Shown here in pieces: positions 9,461 through 19,499 of a DNA stretch of 64,000 bases (position 1 is the first letter of the stretch; each line of letters begins with the position of its first letter). Below the pieces are notes generated by a model. The model searched no databases, was not told the DNA's origin, and saw nothing but the letters and a program-made list of their open reading frames with translations. Source of the stretch: Sepiola atlantica (lineage: Eukaryota; Mollusca; Cephalopoda; Sepiida; Sepiolidae); NCBI GenBank assembly GCA_963556195.1, contig OY744525.1, positions 25,976,413 to 26,040,412 on the forward strand. The letters run 5' to 3'. The translations under genes and the position numbers were made by a program.

Positions 9461-11022
9461 AATCCCATTCCTCTCACCACTTCTTTTCATTCGTCCTTTA
9501 TTTATGTTATTCGCCCTTCCTCCCACCATCTGTAACATTCATGTACAGATGAAGTGTGCACGGTGACAAACAAGCAAGATGGCAACATCATTTAAAGTTT
9601 TAATAATGTACAGATGAGTATAATTATTTATGAGATTGACTGCAAGAAGATATAGTTATTAATCCGTATCGAATTTCAATCTACGTTATTAATGTATAAG
9701 CAGAAGATGGTCTGTCGTGATAAAATGTGTACGACCATAATAAACGGATTTTAATGAAACAATTTTATGACTAATTATCGACTAGAGAATATTTAAAACA
9801 TCTAATCTTGTCATCAAAAACAACCCACTTCAACAATACGACAAAATATATAAATAAAACCAATGTTATATAAACTTGCACTTTAGCACAATGTCTCTCT
9901 ACGGTATTGTAGCATTATCTTCCTTTCTCAAACACAATTACACAAGCTAACCACCAGGCGGCGTTAGCAGACCTGAGAGTTGTCTTCCTTTTGCAAACTC
10001 CAGGTTGCGTCCTGTCACTATAATAACCAGTGCATGACAAAAATCATTCTTTTTTTCCTCTTCCAGCCTCAACTGATGACACATTAGCCGCAGACATCCT
10101 CCATATCTGGCTGATATAAACACACCGTGAAGGACACATTCTGGGAGAGTTTGAATTACCTACTGGAGAGTTTGAATTGAATTACCTACGAGACACTATC
10201 CTCTGGGTTATACAAGGAATGGTGCACCTTCTTCAAGTAATGTTACCTCAAGTAATAGCACTTAGCTGGATACTCCACCAGACTAGATGAATTCTTGTCC
10301 TGGAATCCGGTAAGACCAAGAGACCACAAGAAAGATATACTATAACATCGTAAACTGGTTAATTGGTGAGAGGAAAAATAATGTTCTTAACTTTACTAAC
10401 TCAACGTTTGACAGGTAAAGGAGAACTTTAATGGAATATACGAATATGTATGTATCTCATATAGAAATCAAGTGTTAAACCCAGGAAGGGGCCCCTTAAT
10501 TTCTGAGAACTTCGACTGAAGTAAAATGAAACAAAAAAGAGAGAGGTATGTAAGAACTATTCTCTACTTACACTTATGTATGCACGTATCTCTACATAGA
10601 CATTCTCAACAAACATTTTGTTTCCATGTGCATTCGCACACACAATTCAGTGTATTGAACTTTTCTCATCTACGCATACACATGCATACATACGCACGCG
10701 CATACATACATATACACACACACATACATACATCATTCCACTTACTTTGTGCACTTTTTGATGAACTTTATTTCATTATCGTTTTCGCATTCAATAAATG
10801 TGTTATTGAAGTATACATCGTGTCCGAGTCGTTACTTTGCTTTCATGTAGCATGCTTGTATTGTGAACATATAATTATACGGAATAATTGGCGCTGTGCT
10901 AGCGTCGACAATTGGAATTTCGTCAGTGTCTTCTGGTAATCTCATTAATATATAGTTTCCATTGAATAAAAATATATATGCTCTTGTAAGTAATTGAGCA
11001 CTCTTGTTATTTCTCCTATTAC

Positions 11023-11073
<51 letters not shown>

Positions 11074-11077
11074 TATT
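9461..11077. other. Spacer without recognised gene; microsatellites at 10.67 and 11.03 kb
   Basis: The sequence is mostly non-repetitive within the window. A mixed CA/CATA microsatellite lies at 10665-10735 and (TA)n at 11028-11068. Open frames of 137 and 79 codons cross these microsatellites and have histidine/tyrosine/isoleucine-biased composition, so I do not call them genes. Confidence 0.45.
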
Positions 11078-11345
11078 ATGCTAAAGCTGAGTTAATCAAC
11101 GTTTGTTTTCATAAGGTTTTTTCCTATCTATTTTAATTGCACAAAATACATGTTAAAATATTGCTCAGTTTTGGGATTGAGTTGTGTTTGAAAAAACTTC
11201 CATTTTAATCGTTCTAATTAGTCGACATTTGCAATCAACTCCCCAAGTGAGCCATCTTTAACTAAATTTCTATCATTTTCACCTCTGATTGTATATTGTT
11301 TGAATCCCCATTCTTAATTTATACGATATCTATCACTTTCACTTC
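11078..11345 (+). repeat. Dispersed repeat R3, first copy
   Basis: 'gctaaagctgagttaatcaa', 'ttttaattgcacaaaatac' and 'aacttccattttaatcgttc' recur with moderate divergence at 59455-59625 in the same orientation. It contains no open frame and its class is unknown. Confidence 0.5.
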
Positions 11346-11464
11346 CATCACTCTCTCTGTCTCTATCAACAATTGAAGATAATAAAGAAAAAAAGAATAC
11401 AAAGATGGGGATGGTCCATTATAAACAAACGGGAATAACACCACAAGTAGTAAAAATATTTAAC

Positions 11465-11540
11465 TCATAGCTTAAGGTTTTGTTTGTTTTACAGCATATC
11501 AACCATGGGTTATTTAATGCCAAATAAAGTTGTCACATGG
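11465..11540 (+). mobile_element. Fragment of SINE-like family R4
   Basis: 'gttttacagcatatcaacc' followed by 'gggttatttaatgcc' matches the start of the element at 43027-43400. Only the first ~75 bases are kept here. Confidence 0.5.
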
Positions 11541-11779
11541 AATCCTATAAGTAGGATAATTATTTTATAGAAGGAAATTTTACAGTGAGAGTAGGAACAT
11601 TACTCCTAGAAAACATTACTCTTTGGCATTGGTAATCTTCTTTGTTCTCAACCTGGTTAACCCTCAGCCACCGCCTTCTAGTATCTATTTGGAACGAAAA
11701 ATAAAAAAAGAATTAAGGTTTTCATTTTTAGAAGAATCAGATTGAATAATACAGTTGGAGATGAACTTATAGATACTAA

Positions 11780-12020
11780 GGCATGATGTGACCAGCCGAC
11801 TGATCGGATCAGGCCTCTCGAAGTAAGGGCTGAAGTTGAGTGTTGCAGGTCATGTGACCATTTATGTAACTAGGCCACAGACTGCTCAGCTACCAGGAAA
11901 CTGTCCTAAGGCATCGCGGGTCGCCACCAACGGCCTATAGACGGTCCCGTTTTCATAGGCTTGCAGTTGGCGAATTTGTGGGCCTGCCGACAGAGCGACC
12001 ATATCTTAAGAGATAGAGAG
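11780..12020. other. GC-richer unassigned segment
   Basis: This ~240-bp stretch, from 'gatgtgaccagccgactgat' to 'gcctgccgacagagcgacc', is clearly less AT-rich than its surroundings. It has short dyads but no long open frame. I find no second copy in the window. It may be an old structured retroposon or unique sequence. Confidence 0.3.
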
Positions 12021-12569
12021 GGGAGACAGATAGCAAGCAGAAAAAGACTAATTCTGTATTTTGTTTTAATTTTATTTTATTCACTGTATGTGTTCGGCAT
12101 TGCCCACGTTCATGAATTATAGAAAAAGAATTTCAAATAGAATTCAAATGTGAGTTCAAAGCTATGGACGCCATTTTGAAAAACTAGACTAATTTGAACT
12201 AATCAGCTTGTCATCATTTATTTTCAAATTAGATATTAATGATCTTGGAATTTAAGGACTCTGTTAATTTTATGGACTTCAGCCTTTCACTATCCAAAGT
12301 AGTAGATTCGGTTGGCTGGCTGTTGGGTTTTATGGCATGTCAACTGTAATTGGATCATTTTATGCCCAAACTGTACACATGTCTTATGTACGATTGGCTC
12401 TAGATTCATTTGAAATAGTATTTGTTTAACACAATAACATAAAATTAGAATCGTGATTAGAATATCTTTGTTAAAAGTAAAAATCTTTTTTCAGACTAAG
12501 ATAAAGTAATTAGCTGTCAAACTTTAAAAAAAAAAAGAAAATGTTTCCTTAAGTTTGAAGAAAGAAAGT

Positions 12570-13705
12570 GCGTCTGCTTCATTTTTTTTTTTTTTTTTAC
12601 TAAGGAGTCATGACTTATCAAGGCCTAAAGGCCACTCGAGGATAAGGGTTAATGAGTGATAGGTGGACGGTGAGACAACACCGTGATGATTGGTAATGAT
12701 AATGGTAGTTGCGCAGAATTGGATTATTTAGGAGGGCGACTTAACAAGAATTTGTTCATATTAAACTTGAAAACGACAACGTTGTAGTCAGGTGGGAACC
12801 AACCCCGCGGTACCAAGTTCCACAGACGGGTAGTTCTAAGAAAGAAACTTTGTTTATGAAAGTTTCGTTTAGTTCTAGGCAAAGAGAGGGAGAAGGGGAA
12901 ATTACTGACAGTGGTTGTAGCTAGACAAGTATTTGTTGTAAACGTTTTATAGGGGAGAGGCTATAGATTGGAGCTCAGTCGAGCACCTGCCATGAAAGTA
13001 ACGATAGAGTAGAGAAAGACTAGCAACGTCTCTTCTGTGAAAAAGAGGTAGTAGAGAGAAGAAGAGGACATCGCCCACTAGGTTTTGTAGTCGGTTTTGT
13101 ACTCTGTCAAGGCAGGAAATGATGCTCTGAGCAGCACCTCTCCAGATATGACAACAGTATCTCCCCATCATAGGACGTATTTCGCTCTTATACAGGTAGA
13201 TGATTGCGTCAGGAGTGAGATACCTTCTGGAGCCATAAAATTATCCAACCATTTTTCCAGTGACCTTGTCAACGGATTTGATGTAAGTCTTCCATTTCAG
13301 GTCAGGAGTGAAGGTCAGTCTCAGAAGCTTGTCAAAGCAGGGGGGTTCCGCAAGTCGAGAGCCATTCATTCCAATAGGGGCCAGGTAGGGATAAGAGCAT
13401 TGGTGGTGAAAAGAGAGAAGCTTGGTTTTGGACACATTAAAGGTAACCAGCCACCTTCTTCCCCATTGCACCACATGCTCAAGGTCAGAAGAGAGAGTCA
13501 GAAAGATCATGGTCATTGCTGCTCTTCGAAGTGTTGTCATAGATGATAGTGTCGTCTGCATAAATATCGACGAATGATCTTAGAATGTGATTTGGAAGAT
13601 CGTTGATGAAGATCAGGAAGAAGGTTGGATCCAGAATGGATCCTTGAGGCATGCCAGCGTGGATGCTATGAGCTTCGGACTTCTGCCCGTCAATGACTAC
13701 TTAGG
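12570..13705 (-). mobile_element. LINE family C, 3' half with decayed reverse transcriptase
   Basis: Reading 13705 down to 12570, minus-strand frames give a 'PQGSIL' box, then 'IYADDTIIYDN' (the RT catalytic YADD box, near 13550), 'WGRRWLVTFNVSKTKLLSF', a 'YCCHIWRGA' motif and 'LFHRRDVASLSLLYRYFHG'. This is the order of the RT palm/thumb and C-terminal region in jockey/CR1-like LINEs. Stops and at least two frame changes break it. The 3' UTR includes 'cttatcctcgagtggccttt' ending in a T/A run at 12580-12599. Other 3' ends of the family are at 36545-36640, 39310-39556 and 58800-59255. Confidence 0.8.
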
Positions 13706-13897
13706 ACATTTCCAGTTATTCCATAGCTAGAAATCTTATGAACATATTATTTAATTCCCAAAACACAAGCTGACGATAATGAATGATAGCGTTTTAAAAA
13801 GTTTTAAAAAACGTTTCAAATCGCATTAAAAAGGGAACACAATCCGATTTATACTGAAACTGAACTTTATTCAATATTAATTTAAAAAACAAGAACT

Positions 13898-14317
13898 AAT
13901 TTAACTATTCTTTTTTAATGAAATTAATTTTTAAAATTAATATTGAATAGAAACGGATGAGACGTCACATGGCCCAAAGAGAGAGAGTGTGGGAGAGTAG
14001 TCGTCGGTTCGCTTCATAACACAGACGTGTGACTCCACATATCAATCCTCATTTAAAACATTAAGAAAGAAGAGGTTTATTCGTTTTAGATCGTCTTTTC
14101 TCAATCACTGACCAGTAGAGCTGGGGGGGGGGCTAGACAGGGAGAGATCATTATTTACAGCTTAATTATATCTTATCGGGACACGTTCACACGTCTGTGC
14201 TACGAAGCAAACTGACGGCTACTCCCCCACACTCTCTCTGGGCCATGTGACGTCTCATCCGTTTCTATTCAATATTAATTTAAAAAATCAATTTAATTAA
14301 AAAAGAATAGTTAAATT
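13898..14317. mobile_element. 420-bp foldback element with ~130-bp arms
   Basis: The left arm 13898-14032 and right arm 14187-14317 are reverse complements at roughly 85-90%: AATTTAACTATTC...ACAGACGTGTGA on the left and its complement on the right. Shared inner blocks include 'gaaacggatgagacgtcaca' and an AG-rich run. The 154-bp middle is unique and has a G run. No transposase frame is present. Long arms with a short loop suit a foldback/MITE-type non-autonomous DNA element. The left outer arm also has a small nested AT palindrome. No clear target duplication was found. Confidence 0.8.
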
Positions 14318-14659
14318 GTGTGTTTCTGCATTAAAGTAAATAAAGATAACGTTGTTTCGTTTGTTTTTATTTAAAATTTAGTCCGAACATCTTTGAAAAA
14401 AGTAAATAAACAATGTTTTCTTTTTCAGATTTGTGGGGGAATATTAAAAAAAAAAAATCGAGAATTTAATTTGGCAAATTTCTTTTTAGCTCCATATTCG
14501 GATTTCATATAATCTTTACGACTGAAAGTTGTGACTAAATCCGTTTTATTTTTTAATTTCAAATAATACTGCAAGAAACATTTCAGATACTTAGGGCTGA
14601 CGGGTCCAGATTGCCTGAATGACGATGGGAATCAGAGGTTGCTCGAAATGACAGGCTGA

Positions 14660-14745
14660 GATTGCCTGAATAAAGAATCAGCAGCAGCAGCTGTAGTGCC
14701 TGGTAGTGCTGGAGGGGGGGGGGGGGAGGCGTACATAGTAATAGT
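14660..14745 (+). repeat. Dispersed repeat with AGC run and G tract
   Basis: 'attgcctgaataaagaatca' followed by 'gcagcagcagctg' and 'gcctggtagtgctgg' plus a G run of about 13 recurs at 18925-18990. The G run length differs between copies. No protein. Confidence 0.5.
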
Positions 14746-14821
14746 ATGTCATGTTGTTTGGATGAACGGCCATCAAGGTCAACCTGAAACTTTCTTTTGG
14801 TTAAGAAGGATCTAATTATAT

Positions 14822-14838
14822 TAAGTATTCGTCCAGTA
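14822..14838. repeat. 17-bp target site duplication, left copy
   Basis: TAAGTATTCGTCCAGTA lies here and again, identical, at 15183-15199. In the uninterrupted LINE A copy near 26325 the matching place has one such sequence ('taagtagttgcccagta'), which confirms that this is the insertion target. Confidence 0.9.
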
Positions 14839-15182
14839 TTGATTTACTCCTCTCCAGGAGTTAGGCACAAGGCCAGTTTTTATCTTACTCCCACAAGTAA
14901 GATGTGACCCAAGGTCGGGTTGGGAAAGTGGGGTTTAAAAATTGCCTGGGCAGCCCTGTCGGCATTCCCTGGTAGGGCCGCCTCAGGCAATAAGCAATAA
15001 ACTTACTCCTCCCCAAAGAGGGGAGGCGAAGCCTGGGAGGGTGGGCCTCCTAGAACTGCACAGGACAGACCCATAGACCGGCGTAAATCAAGCCCCGAAG
15101 GCCAAGACAATACCAGTCTATGGGGCGCAGTATCCATCAGAACAGATACTACACTTTGATCTTAGCCAAAAGGCCAAGAACG
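14839..15182 (-). mobile_element. SINE with a U2 snRNA-derived 5' head (copy A)
   Basis: On the minus strand the element starts CGTTCTTGGCCTTTTGGCTA and runs on through AGATCAAAGTGTAGTATCTG to TTC (15182-15140). This is the first ~43 nt of U2 snRNA with small changes, including the branch-site-pairing GUGUAGUA. After CTGTTC it diverges completely from U2 into a ~300-nt GC-richer body with strong dyads (e.g. CCATAGAC...GTCTATGG). A 17-bp target duplication flanks exactly the U2 start and the other end, so U2 sequence is the true 5' end. Reverse-transcription partner unknown. Related copies at 62001-62640. Confidence 0.88.
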
Positions 15183-15199
15183 TAAGTATTCGTCCAGTA
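15183..15199. repeat. 17-bp target site duplication, right copy
   Basis: Identical to 14822-14838; it bounds the U2-headed SINE on its 5' side. Confidence 0.9.
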
Positions 15200-15684
15200 A
15201 TACCATATGAATTAATTTGTATGAGAAGACCTTTATGCCAGACCTTGTCAAAGGCTTTGAATATATATAGCGCTACTGCCCTAGCTTCACCTGCCTTGCC
15301 CAGTGTATGATATATGCGTTCAGAGATGACCGTTAGGATATCCGCAGTAGACCGTGCTTGCCTAAATCCATACTGATGATCAGAAAGACGTTTAGCATTA
15401 ACTAAGTGTTGACTAACACTAGATTGATTAAGGATTCAAAAAACGGAAGTAGACTGATGATGCTATAATTCTGAGGATCAGTTCTATCTCCAAAATTCTT
15501 GAACACTGGTACCACAGAGGCAATTTTCCAGCTATCAGGAAAGCAAGATTCGGCAAGGCATTTGTTGTAGAGTTTGGAGAGGACAGCAGAGCATTTCATT
15601 ATTACTATTACTGGTATAAGATCACACCCACATGCTTTGGAGGTGTGAAGGTTTTTTATGATGTCTCGGACAGAGGTATAAATA

Positions 15685-15790
15685 GTAAAACCCTATATTT
15701 TATAAAAGAATGATCTATAAAGATTATTTCTATTTAAATCATAGATGAAGCGTTGATAGTTACCACCAGTTCTGAGTGGAGATAGGATAA
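15685..15790 (+). repeat. Dispersed repeat R5, first copy
   Basis: 'aaccctatattttataaaag' through 'gcgttgatagttaccacca' recurs at 18998-19085 with few changes. Both copies lie just before LINE E 3' ends, suggesting that the two sequences travelled together by segmental duplication. Confidence 0.55.
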
Positions 15791-15824
15791 GGTTTGTATA
15801 CTTGATATCATCAATAACCATATC

Positions 15825-16225
15825 ATCATCATATTCGTTTTAACGTCGGTTTTACATGCTGGCATGTGTTGGACGGCTTTAAGAAATTGACTTCCAAACT
15901 AACCTATCTCTGACCAGGTCTTTATTTATCCCATTTTCTCTCAAGTTCATTCTTATCACTTCCTCCCATGTTTTCCTTGACCTTCCCCTTTGCACTGGCC
16001 CTACTATCTTAACTGTTCTACATCTACTGACCCAAGAACTCTCATCTATTCTGTTAATGTGGTCATACCATCTAAGTCTCCTGTTCTGCACACACCTCCC
16101 TATACTGTCCATATTTAATTTGATAGGGTTAGAAAATAGGGTAAGTAGGACAAACGATAGCACGGGCTGGGAAAGATGGATTTTGAGGTTGTAGAGTAGA
16201 ATAGAGGCGAACACCTGTAACAAAT
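15825..16225 (-). mobile_element. LINE family E, C-terminus and (GAT)n-type 3' end
   Basis: The minus strand encodes 'GRCVQNRRLRWYDHINRIDE', 'SSWVSRCRTVKIVGPVQRGR', 'SRKTWEEVIRMNLRENGINK' and 'DLVRDRLVWKSIS', then stop. This is the basic C-terminal segment of a LINE ORF2 ('LRWYGH ... GRPRKTW'). The 3' UTR 'gccgtccaacacatgccagc' ... 'atgatgatatgg' follows at 15825-15880. The coding end is unusually clean here. It is 5'-truncated. Confidence 0.85.
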
Positions 16226-16445
16226 TTTATTCTACTCATAGATTGGACCATAATATGTACTACTACTCCTGGTCAGAGTGGACCTAGGAGTAACGGTAAC
16301 TAAAGGGTGACTCCCCACTCCCCAAAGCTCTCAAATTGGGGCCTCACCACCAGATGCACTTGAAGGTCATACTCAAAACCGGGAAGTAGAGTGTTTCATA
16401 ACACGATGTGGATGTAACACCTGGTGTTAACAAGGAAACACGACG
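16226..16445 (+). repeat. Dispersed repeat R2, first copy
   Basis: 'cctggtcagagtggacctag', 'gactccccactccccaaagc' and 'ggggcctcaccaccagatg' recur in diverged form at 19086-19205, 27130-27340 and 46960-47095. No coding capacity; probably a SINE or MITE. Confidence 0.55.
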
Positions 16446-16910
16446 GTAATGCATTCGACACCTGTTAAAATTGCTTTAACCAAGTTTCTCTCATTGTTAT
16501 TGATTTTGTTTCTTATGCCTCGACCAGTTTCAACTAATTTTTCAAAGACACCTTCTGCGGACACGGACGGAATCGGATGAGTGTGAACGGCCGAGCAGAA
16601 CTGGCCTCGCTGTGTGAATCACGTCAAGCCGACAAAAAAATAGTTTTCCAATAATGTGATGAATTGTTCAAGCGTAATCCTTATGGACGAGGTCACAATT
16701 ATTTCCACATTTTCTTGCATTTTCCTGATCGCTGGTTACTCGGATCATACTCGATTTTCCCAAAAGGGGGGGGCAAAGTAATGTAATGGAAAATGATGAA
16801 GCTGAGTTCAGATTTAGTTGGAACACTCACACTCACTTACATAATAATGTAACAAGATCACCCGGGGTCATCGGAGATGCTGGATAGTGAATAGGAATTA
16901 TAATCTAGAT
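16446..16910. other. Spacer, nothing recognised
   Basis: Mixed-composition sequence with no long frame and no second copy detected in the window. Confidence 0.4.
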
Positions 16911-16914
16911 TGTT

Positions 16915-17205
16915 TGGTTTTCGATCATTTAATGCCGAATACGGTCATTTGGGTAAACAAAATTTATGTTTCAAGTTCTTTATATGTTTAAGTATTTATT
17001 CATAGTGTTTGGTTGAGTGAAAGGGGAGAAGGGAGAGAAAGGAGGGAGGGGAGGAAATTGTTGTTTTTAGCTTTGCAGAACATGATTGAGTTTTGCAAAG
17101 AGAAAAAGAAACAATAAACCATTAATGTTTGGTGAATTTGGGGTCAGGAAGCTAATATCTTCAGATAGCCTGATCTAGTAGTACCAAATTCTAGATAGTA
17201 ATGAG
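16915..17205 (+). mobile_element. SINE-like family R4, near full length
   Basis: It shares with 43027-43400 the order 'catttaatgccgaatacggt', 'tttcaagttctttatatg', a purine-rich 'gggagagaaaggaggg' block, 'ttgcagaacatgattgagtt', an A-rich stretch, 'ggtgaatttggggtcagg' and the end 'agcctgatctagtagtacc'. No poly-A tail and no open frame are present. Confidence 0.6.
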
Positions 17206-17669
17206 ATGTAGATAAGCAGCAGAGTGTGGGTAGAGGTTGTGTTTGGAATGCGACTGTTGTTGTTTTAATAATTTCAAGGTTGGCGGGAAATGCAAATAAA
17301 ATGTTTATTTTTTGTCATTTCAGTTATGGTGGATTGAGGAATGTGAGAAAGAAAACAATTTTGAGAATTACGTTCACCGATCAGAAGAGAATCGGAGGGT
17401 GGGGGGAACAATAGAGCCAGACATGAGATCAAGATGAGCTGACGTACTGCTTATTGCTCCCTCAAGTGGAGGCTGGGGAGCTGACTGTATATGTAAAGCT
17501 GAGTGTGGCAAAAGAATACTGGCATTCCACCATAATAAAATGTAAGCTATGAAAAACCTTTCTTGTTTCGACTATTTATTTTTGCTGAAAGAGGAGCCCT
17601 CTCCAAACAGTTTCAAATTTTGGAATCAGTAAAAGAATGGAGCATGATACCAATTTATGTGCGACTTTT
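17206..17669. other. Spacer, nothing recognised
   Basis: Low-to-moderate complexity. A 62-codon frame at 17226-17414 has no recognisable features. Confidence 0.35.
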
Positions 17670-17732
17670 TTAAAAACAGAAACCGCTTTAGGCAAGGCAT
17701 GCAGCCACTTGATGTAAGGAGTTAAAATAAAT
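17670..17732 (-). mobile_element. LINE family B 3' UTR fragment
   Basis: 'ggcatgcagccacttgatg' and 'taaggagtt' match the 3' UTR of the copies at 6590-6630 and 41720-41760. No coding part is retained. Confidence 0.55.
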
Positions 17733-17734
17733 AT

Positions 17735-17850
17735 GGTACTTTATCAGATTAGGACCAGAGCTAACTTTGACCTCAATCCTGACCCTAACCCCCACCCTAA
17801 CCCTAACGACGGGGTCAAAGTTAGCTCGAGTCCTAATCTAAATAAGCACC
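17735..17850. mobile_element. MITE with telomere-like core (copy 1)
   Basis: The ends are inverted repeats of about 38 bp: GGTACTTTATCAGATTAGGA.. against the complement of ..TCCTAATCTAAATAAGCACC. Both arms run into 'gctaactttgacc'. Between them lie degenerate telomere-type hexamers (CCCTAACCC, CACCCTAACCCTAAC). A second copy in the other orientation is at 40537-40663. It has no protein and could fold as one hairpin. Target duplication is unclear for this copy. Confidence 0.75.
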
Positions 17851-17874
17851 AAAAATACTACTTCAAGGTCAAAA

Positions 17875-18045
17875 TCTAGCCAACGATAAGCGTTAGATGA
17901 ATAGATTCCGACCCAGAAAATAGCAATTTTCCCCCCTTTGTCAGAAACATCGCTCATGGAATGTGAGAACTAAAGGACAAAATAAGGGAAGCGAGAGTTA
18001 CGAGGTTGCTGAAAGTACACCTAAAGTTCACTTACTACTCTCCTT
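17875..18045 (+). repeat. Dispersed repeat R6, copy 1
   Basis: 'aacgataagcgttagatgaa', 'agaaacatcgctcatggaat' and 'gggaagcgagagttacgag' recur at 46755-46935 and 60003-60168, all on the same strand and of similar length (~165 bp). The constant boundaries suggest a defined element rather than a random duplication. Confidence 0.65.
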
Positions 18046-18145
18046 AACTTGCCCACCAAGTTCCAGTCATGAATGTCCAACTTTCTTTGTTTTATCGCCG
18101 TTCAATGATATGCAGGGACACTTTGCTGATCGTCTCATCAGTAGG
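18045..18145 (+). repeat. Dispersed repeat R1, copy
   Basis: 'caccaagttccagtcatgaa' and 'tgatcgtctcatcagtagga' match the R1 cluster at 1.6-3.0 kb. It directly abuts the R6 copy. Confidence 0.6.
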
Positions 18146-18194
18146 AGGTGTGATCACTGGAATTTACCCCCCCCCCCCCCAAAAAAAATAGTCG

Positions 18195-18440
18195 TGTTAG
18201 AATTAACTGTACATTTAGTGAAAGCTTTAATGTTAAAGTGGGGGTATAGCAGGGATGTGTACTAAGTCCGTTGCTTTTCATTTGTGTCTTAAAAGCATTG
18301 CCCAGAAAGTTTTGTCTGAAACAGATGCTGATGATTTAATGTTCACCCCTGGAACAATGGAAGACCTACATATTAAATTAAAGACTTGAAGCAATGCTAT
18401 GGAAAGTAAAAGTCTGAGAGTGAATGTTACTGTTGTGATG
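18195..18440 (+). mobile_element. LINE family E, internal RT fragment
   Basis: 'gttagaattaactgtacatt' and following bases align with 29140-29370, the RT region around the 'QG..LSPLLFI' and 'ADDLV' boxes ('DADDLM..TMEDL' here). The frame is shifted. Only ~245 bp is kept. Confidence 0.65.
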
Positions 18441-18785
18441 GGATACCGGACTCCCCTCAGTCACTAAATAAGTGAACTAGTCTGGACAATAAATACGACT
18501 ACGAACAGTAGTATAGGGTATTCGATTGTATTCTGTTAAATCTATTGGATTACCTGTAGTTACTATTGTTTGTACAAGATATATACGTTGGAATAAACTG
18601 TACTATTTTAACACCTTTACACTCTGGGTTATTTTGTTATTTATTACTACTTCCCAAAATAAATTCTATATAAATAATTGAACACAAGTTGCTATTTTAC
18701 ATATAACTTTAGGAAAATTGTGGATTCATACCTTTCCCAAGAGTATTAGTGCATGATCTTCTCCTATATTGTATATCTGCTCTTC
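18441..18785. other. Spacer, nothing recognised
   Basis: AT-rich with no long frame. 'cccaagagtattagtg' at 18737 is shared with 6269. Confidence 0.35.
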
Positions 18786-18787
18786 AT

Positions 18788-18930
18788 GCTCCTCCTCCTC
18801 CTCCTCCTCCTCCTCCTCTTCCTCATCATCATATTAGGTATAATGTCTGCTGTTCATGCTGGTATGCTTTGGACGGCTTTAAGAAATTGACTTCAAAACT
18901 AACCTATCTCTGGCCAGGTCTTTATGCCTG
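18788..18930 (-). mobile_element. LINE family E 3' UTR after a (CCT)n tract
   Basis: A (CTC)n run at 18788-18830 precedes 'catgctggtatgctttggac' and 'gacttcaaaactaacctatc', the complement of the family E 3' end. The simple repeat stands where other copies have (GAT)n. Confidence 0.6.
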
Positions 18931-19205
18931 AATAAAGAATCATCAGCAGCAGCTGTCATGCCTGGTTGTGCTGGGGGGGGGGGAGGCGTAATTACTAAAA
19001 CCCTATATTTTGTAAACAAGTGATCTATAAAGATTATTTCTATTTAACTCATAGATGAAGCGTTGATAGTTACCACCAGTTCTGATCAGAATAGAGATGG
19101 GAATAGTGGAAACTAAGAGGTTGTTACTCCACACTTCTTAAAGCTCCCAAATTTGGGGTAGCATCACTAGATGTCGTTGTGTGTCATAACCCAGGACGGT
19201 TGGAA
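18931..19205 (+). repeat. Repeat cluster: AGC/G-tract repeat, R5 and R2 copies
   Basis: 18925-18990 matches 14665-14740; 18998-19085 matches R5 at 15685-15790; 19086-19205 is a diverged R2. The order R5 then LINE E 3' end also occurs at 15685-16225, so this is probably an old segmental copy. Confidence 0.5.
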
Positions 19206-19214
19206 AGGGATAAG

Positions 19215-19490
19215 ATTTTAATAGTTGATATCAATAATCATATCATCATCATATTCGTTTTAACGTCGGTTTTACATGCTGACATGTGTTGGACGGCTTT
19301 TAGAAATTGACTTCTAAACTAACCTATCTCTGACCAGGTCTTTATTTATCCCTCATTTTCTCAAGTTCATTTTTCTCACTTTCTCACATGTTTTCTCTGG
19401 CCTTCCCCTGTGAACTTAACCTGCTACCTCAACTGTTCTGCATCTACTAACCCAAGATCTCTCACCCATTCTTTTAATGTGGTCAGACCA
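19215..19490 (-). mobile_element. LINE family E, 3' end
   Basis: The block 'atcatatcatcatcatattc' to 'cacccattcttttaatgtgg' is over 80% like 15825-16070 in the same orientation. The coding portion is eroded. Confidence 0.7.
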
Positions 19491-19499
19491 TATGCCTAC

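Larger units (their letters stand above)
14745..15682 (-). mobile_element. LINE family A, RT N-terminal half, interrupted by a SINE
   Basis: From 15682 downward, the minus strand encodes peptides typical of the start of a LINE reverse transcriptase: 'LHTSKACGCDLIP', 'LYNKCLAESCFPDSWKIASV', 'PVFKNFGDRTDPQNYS', then 'YGFRQARSTADILTVI' and 'AFDKVWHKGLL', and, beyond the insertion, 'RSFLTKRKFQV' and 'LDGRSSKQH'. The last peptides also occur in the copy at 25205-26395. Stops break the frame. A 344-bp SINE (14839-15182) with a 17-bp target duplication splits it. Clade is probably jockey/CR1-like. Confidence 0.8.

Noticed and set aside
9220..9462. Serine/leucine-rich 80-codon protein
   Set aside because: It is the translation of a polypyrimidine tract following a LINE end.
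10526..10939. 137-codon histidine/isoleucine-rich frame
   Set aside because: Its composition comes from CA/CATA microsatellites and AT-rich sequence; no domain, splice or promoter support.
14930..15182. A functional U2 snRNA gene
   Set aside because: Only the first ~43 nt match U2; the Sm site and 3' stem-loops are absent, and a target duplication brackets the whole element, so it is a retroposon.
17775..17815. Interstitial telomere from chromosome fusion
   Set aside because: The telomere-like units are few and degenerate and lie inside the matched inverted ends of a small MITE that recurs at 40.6 kb.
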